From: Desarmillaria ectypa
Lineage: Eukaryota; Basidiomycota; Agaricomycetes; Agaricales; Physalacriaceae
DNA: 64,000 nt
Assembly: GCA_030407005.1 (NCBI GenBank)
Contig: JAUDYN010000005.1
Coordinates: 2,170,001-2,234,000, forward strand
Direction: 5' to 3'
How positions within the stretch are numbered: position 1 is the stretch's first letter; every line of letters starts with the position of its first letter. The notes under the pieces are model-generated. The model was not told the origin of the DNA. It saw only the letters and a program-made list of their open reading frames with translations, and made no database searches. Made by a program: the position numbers and the translations under genes. Below, one piece after another: positions 46,291-56,871 of the stretch.

Positions 46291-49200
46291 TCAATCCCAT
46301 TGCGTAGGATGATATTCTGCGGCCCAACTCTTGTTCCGTGTCAGATGCACCCGCTGAAGCTCCCTCCGCACCGCTTCCCGCTCAGCATCAGCGCCACCAG
46401 ACCGCCGTCCGTCCACCCGCTTTGTCAGATGTACGACGGGATTAATCGTTGCGATAGGCTGGCGATCAGGCAATGACGGACTGCTCTTTCTTCGGGGACC
46501 CAGTACACTTTGCTTGTGGATATATCGTGACCACAAAAGGTTCTGCCGAACGCTCTCAGACATTTCTGTCCTGAGCATGTTCTGCCTTGTCGTCCGTGGC
46601 GTTGAAGGTATAGCAGCAACAGGTAAATTGTATGGGAATCCCAGCGGCGCATGTTCAGTGACAGTGGGAAGGTCCTTCGCGGGTGTTGGTATAGGCGGTG
46701 ACGAAGCTAGAGGTCGGATGGATGGCTCGCTCCTGTGCCCCTTGACTCCTGTAAGTGCAGCTCCTCCCCGGCTACTTCCAAAAATGGCTCTTAGGCGCTC
46801 CTCCGCGACACTGTTCGAAACGGTCAGTGTGTTATCGTCCTCTCCATCTGAATCATCTTCCATTTCCTCGTCCTCCGGCCGTCCTTTCCGCCGGTATCCG
46901 TTATTTCCCGATGGAGAAGTTCGATCTGTGCACACAGGGTTTGTCTTGACCTCTCCTTTCTCCCGCACGCTCCCGACAGTGATCTGTGCAGAGACTGGTA
47001 ACGCCACGGCACTATGGCTCGGCTGTAGTCCCGCATCTTTTCCTATATGTCTGCTCCCGGAGCCAAGTTCAGTACTAGATTCCACACGGCGGTATTGACT
47101 GTGAGGTAAACGTGCAGGATCCGGATTCATAAGTTGACTAAGGAGTCCAGAATTCGTCCGATTAAGATTGGTATAGCTGCCCTTGGGGACCTTGACGAAC
47201 ATATCGCGCTGCCGCGCCGCTTCTAATACTGCATCTTGTAGCTTAGCGGCATCAGGGAGTGGCGCCTGTTGTCGACGAGGGTTTCGGGGCTTCGTAGTGG
47301 TATTGGAAGGTGGATGTCGGGTATTTTGTGGGAGTTGTACGTTGCGACGAGGCGATACACGGTCATGTTCACTCTGAGAGACGTTGAGGAGAGATCAACG
47401 TATCTAAAAAGCGATTACTCACAGTAACAGCTTCGATTTCAGCACTATCGTCATCGCAAGATGTCCATCCATCCTCACCAGAATCGGTTTCTTCGTCAGA
47501 CTCGTCGACGATGACAATGGGACGCCCTCCTCCGGTCTGCTGCTGCTGCGAGTCTGATTTAGCTTTGCCCTTCACACTTGGTGGCTTGGGAGGAGTCTGT
47601 TTCTTAACAGGCGCTTGAGGTAAAGTTTCACGTGAAGCCTTGCGTGACGGGCGCTGTACTCCGTTATGTTCTTTGAGGCTCGTCGATGGACTGTTCCTCA
47701 GAGGCGTAAAAGCACCCTTCAACCGTTGCATTTGCATACGCGCAGTCGCCTTCTCCCTGACCATGGCCTGCAGATCAGTGCCCGACTTTGTAAGCTGTCG
47801 CAGTCCATGATCTCTCCCTTTGCCCTTTGAGGTACTTGGTTTCGGAGGACTAAGAGCACGACTGAGTCCAAAGTATGTCCGCGTGAGATCGGGCTGCGAA
47901 CCACAAGCTTGAAGGAAAGGGTCAGACGACACATCCTCATTGAAGTCGAAGATCTCGATGTCGACGGCGGGGTGTCGAGGTAACGTTTCCATGGAGGCTC
48001 GGCGACGAAGCTCGCGTTCTCGCTCAACTTGCCTAACACGTTCCCTCTCTTTCGCTAGTTCGCGGGCCTTCATTCGCTCCAACTCTCGCTTTGCCTCTTT
48101 CTCTCGTTGCAGCTCTTTCGCCTCTTCTTCCTGTCGCCTCCGCTCAGCCTCCCGTTCCCTTTCTCTCGTCTGCAGTTTCGTCCGCTCCTCCTGCTCCAAC
48201 CTCAGTTTTCTCTGAATCTCCAACTCGGCTTTCTCGTGAGCCAAACGTTCACTCTCTTCTCTGTCCATACGCTCCTTCTCCTTGCTCTGACTCAGGGAAC
48301 TTACTCGTCCATTCGGCCAGTGACCGATGCCGTGATGATGACGGCCCCCATGTACGAAAAACTTTGAGTTCTTCTTGGGTTGGATTCGACGCCTGACGCC
48401 TGACGATGGCCTTGATTGTACATCACCTGGCTCAGGCTCATCGCTGAAATCAGTATGACTACTGCTGCTCTCGCTGCTGGAGCGGCCATCACTAGATAAG
48501 GACCGTGGACGAAGGGCAGATTCTGTGGGCAGCTCAGACGTCGCGGATGCTGATGGTGAGCTGGACGAGCCTGATCCAGATGCCGGCGGAGAATCTGAAG
48601 TGCCAGATGCAGATGACGGAGAGCCGTTGCCGACATAGAACATACGTTCGGACGGTTTGAGGGACGTGGCGGAGACAGTGGTGGCTGGGGGGCAAAGAGA
48701 CATGGATTGAGCCTGGCGAGATGCGAGGGGTGCTGAAGGGAGACGAGAGGAAACAGGAGGTCTTGAAGAAGAGAGAGCAGGAGGCGCCTGGGGAAGACTA
48801 TTAGGTAATGGCAAATTTGATATGGTAGACGGCAATACTGGAGTTGCTGGTGGCGTAGGATGAGGTGTAGGGTTGGGAGTCGGGTTAACCACGACAACAC
48901 GTGGAAACGATGTAGCACTGGGAGAGGGGGTCTGAAGGGACAAAATTGCCGGACGGCGAGACGCGGGTGAAGTTGGCGCGACCGATCCTTCGGCTTGAGG
49001 GGCATCGCACGCCGGGATGATGGATATAATCACCGTGTCCGCCGACGGCATAGGTAATGACGACCGTAGAGTATTGCTTTCGAGTCCTTGCTTATTGTTA
49101 CTGGGCCCGCCCTTGCTTCCATAAATTTCGCAACTAGTGATGGGCTGGCACATCCCAATATCTTCAATCAGCTTGCCGATGCGCACTCGGTCGTTGGGCG

Positions 49201-49598
49201 CCTTGACGACTCTCTCGCCCGCTGAGACACGAAGGTCCAATCAACGAAACTATTCGCATACATGGAGCTAAAACTCACCCTGCGGGTGGGAATTGAACAG
49301 TGAGCATCTGGTGGCATCTGTCTTCGGCGATGCAGGCGTGAGTGGGCGGTAGGTCTGCATCCCAGCCATTTCTCGATGCCATAGTCTCCAAGATATGTTT
49401 TCAAGACGCCTGCCGTCATGCAGAGAACTTTTGCATTTTGTAAACACTGGAGTGTTGAGATAGTCAGCCCATCAGCGAGCCCTGACGATAACAGGAAAAC
49501 TCACGGAACCAAAGACTTGTTAGGGCTTCATCACCGTCAAGATCTTTGAGCACGTCGGTAGCGACGGCAAGAACTGGATTAGGGAGCGCGAGAAGCAT
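46291..49598 (-). CDS. DUF1752/DUF3295 regulatory-type protein (areA GATA-like N-terminal domain)
   Basis: Four exons. The N-terminal start MLLALPNPVLAVATDVLKDLDGDEALTSLWF splices in phase to LFTKCKSSLHDGRRLENISWRLWHRE, which is the DUF1752 domain found at the front of fungal nitrogen regulators and related proteins. A long disordered part follows: Pro-rich (PTPNPTPHPTPPATP), Ser-rich, then a coiled coil of about 100 residues made of Glu/Arg/Lys (from KEKERMDREESERLAHEK to RERELRRR), an acidic segment DESDEETDSGEDGW, and a C-terminal block with TTRQNMLRTEMSESVRQNLLW typical of DUF3295. There is no GATA zinc finger. Likely a nuclear or signalling adaptor in nutrient response, by analogy only. 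An upstream in-frame Met at 49670 could be the true start. Confidence 0.85.
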
Positions 49599-51267
49599 GG
49601 GATAAGGGACAGCTCGCTCTGCCCTTAAGATGGTGGTCGACAGCGAGCAACTTGGGTTTGAGGCCGCCAAAAAAGAGATTTACGGGCCGGAGATCTCCCA
49701 GCATTGGTTCCGATCACGTGCCATATATTTCCGATGTGTCCGTGCACCCGTGACTGGGCTTGGACTGATCGGTATCTTCCGCAGGCGCGCCGCACGGGTC
49801 CCTCCGTTTCGACAAACGGTCATTGAAGGGTCACAAGGCAATTACAGCAACAGGTGCACTGTAATTCGGGATATTCAAAACAAATTCTCAACAAGGTTCG
49901 ATAGACTTGAATATTCTTCTTGAATTATCTTGGAACTGTCCTAGATTTATTTGTTCCAGATTCAAGTCTGTAATTATTCTTCTATGGTTGAATGTCTCTG
50001 AATAGTTCATCTCTGTGAGACGCCCGTCTTGTTCCATATATGATTACCTTTGATGTTGTTCTCTGTGGCGTCCCATGATTCCCCATTACACCGTTTTACG
50101 CACCTGTTACAGGCTGTTACATGTCGTAGAACCGCTCGCTGATCGGATCTCTTCTCAGCACCGAGGCAATGCGGGGAAGCGCTCACTTGTGCCCTACATG
50201 CTGTAACCGGGGAAAGATGCGGGGTAAATAGCCTATTCTACGTTTTTCAGTTCGAGAAATGCTACAAAAGCAGCCAGTGGTATTAGTCACAGAGCTAAGT
50301 CGGATAACGTTGGCTCACTCTTTCTCTCCACGACTCATTGCCGCCACCCACCAGTGAGAGTTGGTCATTTGACCGACAACATGGATGATTAATATCGCAC
50401 CGGCCAGTCAGCCGACCATGTATGCCCGTTACACGAAGAAGGCCAGCAACAGGCCATACGATTATCTTCTAAAAACTTACTTATTGCTACCATTATTGAA
50501 TAGGACAAGGACCGCCCAGGAGTTTAAATTGGGCCTTGGGGTCCATGCTGCAGATCAATGAAAACCGAGCTTTTACCCCTTCCTTGCTAGCGCTTTGCCG
50601 CCATCCGCGGTCCCTCGGTGACGGTGCCCAAATATATTACCGGATGGTGCGATAGTTCATACATAATAACCTACCTTTCTTCCTTTAGCTTCATCGTTCG
50701 TGATAATCTCAAGACCATATGAAACCGACATGAATCAACAGCCAGCGACGTGGACAATTACCTGGGATTCCAATCCCAAGCTGGACCTGTATCACCTGTA
50801 TATCAGCGCTCTCGCCGTAACTTCAGGCAATCACCAAGCAATCACTTCGTTCTGTCAAGCCGGCATGATTTCACGGCTGATAGGTACCCGGCAGCAACCG
50901 TACAAGGCATGCATAGCAGGGATCACAAATTTGTAGTCATGAATCGGCCAATATACCGAAAGGAAAAACTGTCTTCCAATACGCTCCTAGGATCCGAACG
51001 GCGCACTGCGTCGTCAATGTTGTCAACTTTAAACAGACAGACGTTCGCTACGACTGGTCAGTCCGCAAGTTGTATTATTACAACGTTTTTTCTCTGTATC
51101 TTACCACGCTTAATTTATAGCGATACAAAATATGGTAATTGATAGATCGATAATACCATGCTGCTCTATCTCCACCCCCGCGCAACCCACTAACCCCATA
51201 TTAACCAGAACACCGTTCTGATACATCCTAAAAAAATGCCTCGCAAAATACAAATATCATCGCGGAA
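49599..51267. other. 1.7 kb intergenic, nothing recognised
   Basis: Frames are short and overlapping (97 codons at 49630, 130 codons at 50750). Several AT-rich stretches (49900-50050) and one TATTTATTG-like patch, but no repeat structure or RNA gene that I can support. Confidence 0.4.
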
Positions 51268-52549
51268 CTAAATTTTGGGTCCTGGGTTATCCTTGATCAT
51301 CCACCTGCCGCCAGCTGCACTGCTCTCACCATCGGCCCGTGTACGTCCTTGCCCGACTTGACCAATGACAAAAAATTGAGCTTTGGTGTCGGAACCGGAG
51401 AGCCATTCTTGGAGCGCAGCGTAAGTACGTACTCTCTCCTTCCGGTTTGGTACCTTCACTATAACCTGTCTCCTGCCATTCGCATTCTGGAGCCACCTTG
51501 CATGTACCATATTCAATATGGTACTTCAACCCATTGGAATTCATGTATGACTGCATCTGCACTATCAGATCTCGTCTCGTGAAGGTACGGTTGCTACAGC
51601 TCCCCTTTCAGCATCACGTGGCTTTTATTAGAAATCTGACGGAGCTGGCCAAAAAACACAGAAACGACCGAACATTTATGCGTCCACTCTCTCTTAGAAC
51701 TTCGAGGTCTTTTTCGCGCAATTCCAGTGATCCCTAAATGGCGCAATTGATTCGTCGAAGCGTCAAACAGTAAATAGGCCTTGACTTTGTTTTGCGACCC
51801 TGTAAAGGCAATGACCGACGCCTACGCACCGGACCGAAATCGCCTGGAGTCTGTACGTTTGTTATGTTGGACAAATCGCTGCCAGATGTGCGCGTAAATG
51901 CCGACATGGACGTTATGATCTCATATTCTGGGGGCGGCGGCGAAGATATGAACGACTCTTCATTCGACGCACAAACACGAGATTTAGAGCGATAACTCGT
52001 TACATATGACGAACTAGACGAAAGTGATAATGGAAACCAAGGCTCGGAATCAAAGCCATCGGAATGGTCAATTTCTTTAAGCGACGTGTAGGGCTCGAAG
52101 AGCTCCTCATCAGGGGGGAAGAAGTCAGGGGTGATAGCAGCTAGGAGACTGGCATTGGAGGGCATGTATATGCATAGCTGTAATGTGATGATACGAGACC
52201 AGAATGGAGGATGAGCAACCAGCCGCTGAATAACGCTGGAGAATAACTTGGGAATAAATGTCGTTCTTCAACATGCTCAATGAGTCTGTGAAGATCTGCC
52301 AAGTGTTGGCTACTGCAAACGCAGTTAGAGCACTGCAACGTGCTAGTCAGAAGCTGGCCATAGCGGAAGAGGAAAGAAACGTACGAAGACTGGTTGGGAA
52401 CTATCGAGCTCGTTTGCACTTACAAATTCTTTGCAATCTGCATTCGTTGGTGAATGATAATATCCGTACAGAGAAGGATAGTCGGGCGGCGGGAAGGGTC
52501 TACCAGAACAATTATTTAGCGTAGGTCGGTAGCGCCGATCATCAATCAA
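51268..52549 (-). CDS. Zinc-finger-like protein (uncertain gene model)
   Basis: The model starts at 52549 (MIDDRRYRPTLNN) and reads CSNCVCSSQHLADLHRLIEH then VEERH, a C-x2-C...H-x4-H finger of the type seen in SFP1-like factors. After an intron near 52107-52230 comes an acidic/Ser-rich part (FFPPDEELFEPYTSL, LSLSSSSSY). The last exon region (51268-51580) contains SYMNSNGLKYHIEYGTC, which is the second half of the classic finger K-S-Y-x-x-x-N-G-L-K-Y-H-x-x-x-G-x-C, but I could not find its first two Cys in frame. The final segment is QEWLSGSDTKAQFFVIGQ to GPKI. The joins at 52107-52230 and 51580-51780 are guesses; the gene could be partly decayed. Confidence 0.45.
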
Positions 52550-53769
52550 GTCAGAGCACGTACCCGAATTTGTCAGGTCAACTCATAGCAATCTCACGAA
52601 AATTAGCTTGAAAAAGATAAGAAAAATCAGACGAGAATAGAGTGGTAGGTAGTGTAACGTAGACCAACGCGGTGAAATATAGCACTGCTCGACAGCCGAG
52701 TTCCCAAAACAGAAGACCTTAGTGCGAGTCATCAGCAAGTTACAGGACCGTTGATCAGCGCTTCAGCGACAGTAGCTACAGAATCTCAAAATCATAATAA
52801 GATGTTCCTTACTCTCAGAAGTTGATAGACGTACGATGATCCTTTCCGTACATCGATCCTAATTCTCACCAATCGCAGCGAAACGTTTGGGCGACGGGCT
52901 GAGCGTATGAATACAAAATGACACGACTTGGCCATGATCAATACATGAACAATAAGACAAGATCAGAGTGATTGTCTAGGAAGATACTAGAAACAAAAAG
53001 GCCATATACATGACCATAGAGTTACTATGTATTGACGAACGGCGCCACACAAGACCAGCGTGATTCCGCGAAGGCTTGCCTGAAGGGCCTGGGGAAATTG
53101 CGAACGGTGAAGTCCTGATTGGCCATATGCATGAGGAAGGCCCTATATACTAGTTTAGAATACAGCCTCCGCACGCTGGCCAACGAAAAGGCTCCGTTCA
53201 TCCAGGTTCCGGAAATTGTTAAGACTGGTAACCATCGGGATGACATGTCTCGGGTTTCCTCCTGCGACAAGAAGGATCTTGGAACAGATGATCGTGACTG
53301 AGTCTAGCCAACCACTGACAATTAAAGATCAGATTTCACAACTGTGGCGGGCGGATGCCTTTCAGAAGCGTAGTGACATAGACCAAATAGAGAACCTTGG
53401 GGGAAAGAGAAGCCTTCGAATTGCAAATGACAGCAGTCGGAACACGGTAACGAGCCGTTGCGGACCGCAATTGATGCACAATTTCAACTTCTCTTGAAAC
53501 CTTCTTTTCAGATTTTGAAGGCCGGACATGGACAGCTCGTGAGCGTCTCGTGAGTCTAAGCTTCCTGGTCCGCTTCAGCTCCGGTTACATACGAAACGCA
53601 TGGACAGCCGGTATCCTGATAAACTCGTTGAATTTTCGGCAATCCACGGACCATGTGTGTCAATCCTTTTTGCGAAGAACGGTAGATAATATCATATCAT
53701 TCAAGAGTCGCTTAAACGCCAATCCCAGAAAAGCGCTATGGTTACACCGCTTGTATCGATTTTTCCGCC
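52550..53769. other. Intergenic, no supportable gene
   Basis: Overlapping frames of 60 to 93 codons at 53025-53831 on both strands lack motifs. Part of this is the 3' flank of the esterase-like gene. Confidence 0.4.
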
Positions 53770-55012
53770 TCAGATGCATGTCTCGAAGACTGCCTTCACG
53801 TAGTCAGCCATCAGACGATGGGTCACAGTAGATGGATACCTATGGTAGAACATGTAAGTTCAATTCCTGTTCATAAATTATCGAAAGTCTTACTGTGGGA
53901 TGTAATAGAACGTGGTGTCAAGATCACTGCATTGACCTACAGTCGTGGTCTCGTTAACGGTGCAGGTACCTGAGCTCTGATACCCGAATGCCTCGTACCC
54001 TGGGTCCGAACCAAGGGCTGCAGTCCAGAAATTCTCAAAGTTAATGAAGCTGACATTCACACCCGTGAATATCTTGGTCAAACTACCGAGGCCGTCGAGG
54101 AGATCTTGTTTGTAGATCTCGCCTTCATCTGTCACGTTGCCCCGGCCATAGTTGTCGACAACCAAGATATTCTTGACATACAACGGAGAGTCCGCGAGCT
54201 TAATCAGCTCATAAAGAATGTTGCTGGCCGTGGTCGGGAAGTCTGAGGCTAATACACCCGTTAAAAGATGTCAAACAGCCTTTAACATGTGGGCATACCA
54301 TCAGCAAGAAAGAAGTCCCTGGAACATGTTGGTAAGATACCATCCGCTCTTTGTTATGTTAATTAACGCACTCCATACCGTGGAAGATGACATACAATGT
54401 GGTATCACCACCGGGCTTGTCTGTAGAGGAGATAACCAGATTTTCTGTTTGAGTATTCCAGTAAGTACTCATATCCGAAGCAATGACAAACGCCCGACCC
54501 TGATACAGGAAATCTCTCTCATCCAGAGTCGATTTGACACTGGGATAATGTGTATCGTCGACTACTGATTTCGTAACCTGGGTTCTATGAGCATGGGTGG
54601 TGTTCACAGATATGGGGGGGAAGGCCCACCGCGTAATCCTTAATCGTTGCATTGACATAGGAGGCCAGATATTCTACCCAGACAGGACCATTGGTCATTC
54701 TTCCACCAGCCTTGGGGTCCAGAGGGTCGACCTGCACAGCTTCGTCAAGTGTTGTGCCGTCTTGCTTGCCGCCATCGGTGTATCCGACCTGTGATGTACC
54801 ATAGTCATGGTAACATCAAACTGTTAAACAAGGGGAACATCGAATTGGCCTACCTCAAAAGCAACGATCGTGGAATATGAACCCAGCGAACCAAGCCCAG
54901 AATTGAGGTCGCCCACTCTACCGTACAGAGTTCCACAAGAAGGTGAAATGACCAGCTCAACGCTAGTCACAAGAGAAGCCAAAAGTAGAAGAGCGAAGCT
55001 TGAGTACATCAT
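53770..55012 (-). CDS. CE16/SGNH esterase relative with altered catalytic positions
   Basis: Secreted: MMYSSFALLLLASLVTSVE is a signal peptide. Exons join to read STIVAFEVGYTDGGKQDG, AGGRMTNGPVWVEYLASYV, ATIKDYA-VTKSVVDD, LYVIFHGME-DFFLAD-ASDFPTTASNILYELIKLA, NILVVDNYGRG and FYYIPQ-YPSTVTHRLMADYV, ending at 53770-53772. This matches the plan of fungal CE16 carbohydrate esterases. In that family the first block reads GDSYTDGG and the last reads IPGHPS; here the Ser is Gly and the His is Tyr, and the block II Gly after YAVT appears replaced. The frame is otherwise kept across about five introns, so the gene may encode a non-catalytic secreted protein, or be at an early stage of decay. Confidence 0.7.
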
Positions 55013-56871
55013 TGTGCATCTTGAAGGTTGCGGTGAGGCCCTCGGTACTCCCTTTATAACTTGCACAGAGGCACGCCCTAATTTCTATCCCAAGATACCT
55101 GCACCCTGGAGGACTTTTCTTTGAATATCACGAACAATTATCAGTTACATCTCTTCGGGCCTGGAAAGCAGCGGATGCAAATAATAATAATAATGCACGC
55201 ATTACCATAAGGTCCTGTCGATCAGCTATAATCAATATCCGGAAAGCTCGTGGTTGGTCGACTGTCCTGACACCAAGCTTGTCGTTTATGGGGCTTTTTT
55301 ATTCGTTCAACGTCCGGACTACGCCCCTTCCATACCCCGAGAGAGCTGCTGCGCGCAAATTTTGTCATTCTTCCATCCCACATGATACAAGTATCAGCTC
55401 CGGGTTATATTTTTTATACAAACGACCCGCTGGATTTTGCCTCCTCAAGAGTTTACCCCAGGTAAAATTTACTCGGTTTCAAGGATAATGCTCTGTTCAT
55501 CAAATTATGCACGCAGGGGAATAGACTATTCACCATTAACGACAGAACGACGGTTTACTCACAAAGTGTCGGGCTTTGCCTTTCCGCGTAAGGAGTGGCA
55601 AAAGAGCACAACCAGTTGCTTTCCAGGCGGAGCATTCCTGCCCTAGATTGCTCCTGCAAGACAGGCACGACCAGAAAAAGAAATCGAAGTGCCGCCATTT
55701 CGCACAAATGAAAAGGTACGTCTGACTTGGATCTGACTGAGGCTTTCAGTGAAAGGGTCCAGGGTGCACACACGCTTCATAGACTTCATATGCAAAATAT
55801 TTCTCATCTCTCGGATAGTAACCCTTCCCTCTGTGAGCAGCAAAACTGTAGTACATGCTCTCGAATGGCCTGCTTCTATGAAAGATGAGAGAACGGTTCG
55901 GCTCGGCGTTCTATCAATTGTATTCAGTGGCCATAACCCTTGTCGCGGTGCCATTCCGCAGCAAGTCGCCGTCATCTTCATCATCGCCACCATTATCATG
56001 AGGAAACAAAAACCTTTCCGATGATAGTTCTGAGGTATAGAACGGTGTGCACGTAATAATCCTATTATCTGTGTTTTTCTAGCGTCCCCTCAACTTTTAA
56101 TCTTAGGTCTTTGAAATTGGCGAAATAAGCCTTCGTTTAACGATCGCGCCGAGTCAACGTCGCATTAGCTATGATCCTCCAGTACATCGAAGGACCCTGA
56201 TTTGCAACCGTATGGCAAGACACAAGGAGCCTTTCACGAATTATAGACAGAGCCTTGAAAAGGTTTCGGATGCAAGGGAACATAGCGACAGGAAACTGCG
56301 TGTCGTTGAAGGGGTTCTAGAGCTGCAAGTACCACATAGTGGCGCTCCGTGACTTTTATGGGGTTTCATCCAGAGTGGTTTCAGGTCTTGGTGTTGGGAT
56401 TTGAGAGTTGAGCCGAGATGATGGCAATCCAGCATCATGCCGAGCTTGCTGATTAAGAAAGAGATATTAGGAAACTCGTAGAACATTCTAGTAAATTAGT
56501 ATTTAGTATATAAGTAGGTACAGTAGTGTACATCTGCATGCGTTTGCAGAGCTCAGCCAAGCGCAATACTATTGGCCTGACACCGCGCATGTACTAACTG
56601 GGAACGAACTGATTCATTCATCCCCCGTTTTTCACAACACTTGGAGAGGGTAATTTCTCTCATTGTAGTCGACTGTGATGATCAGTTTGTCTGACTCCAT
56701 GAAAAATGAGAGTATTGCGCTATGACGTCACGCGTCATCAACCACGTGCTTTGCTGTCGGAGGTGCCTCGACCGAGCACTGATTTAGAAAGGCTTGGCGA
56801 TGCCTTTCACTCAATACCATCTTCCTCGTTTTCATTTGCGCTTTCGACACTCAAAGAAAACTGAGTTTACG
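55013..56871. other. 1.9 kb intergenic, nothing recognised
   Basis: Includes an AATAATAATAATAAT microsatellite (55184-55198) and overlapping frames of about 70 to 118 codons at 55437-56024 without motifs. The last part is the promoter of the phospholipase gene and contains TGACGTCA-like sequence near 56722 (ATGACGTCACGCGTCATC), a palindromic CRE-type site. Confidence 0.45.
56722..56740 (+). promoter_or_regulatory. CRE-like palindrome upstream of PLC
   Basis: TGACGTCA lies about 145 bases before the proposed start codon of the phospholipase gene, followed by CGCGTCATCA. This is the consensus for CREB/ATF-type bZIP proteins. A single match of eight bases can occur by chance in 64 kb, so it is only suggestive. 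Confidence 0.35.

Noticed and set aside
55180..55200. AATAAT repeat considered as an array
   Set aside because: Only about five triplets; an ordinary microsatellite, not a CRISPR or satellite array.
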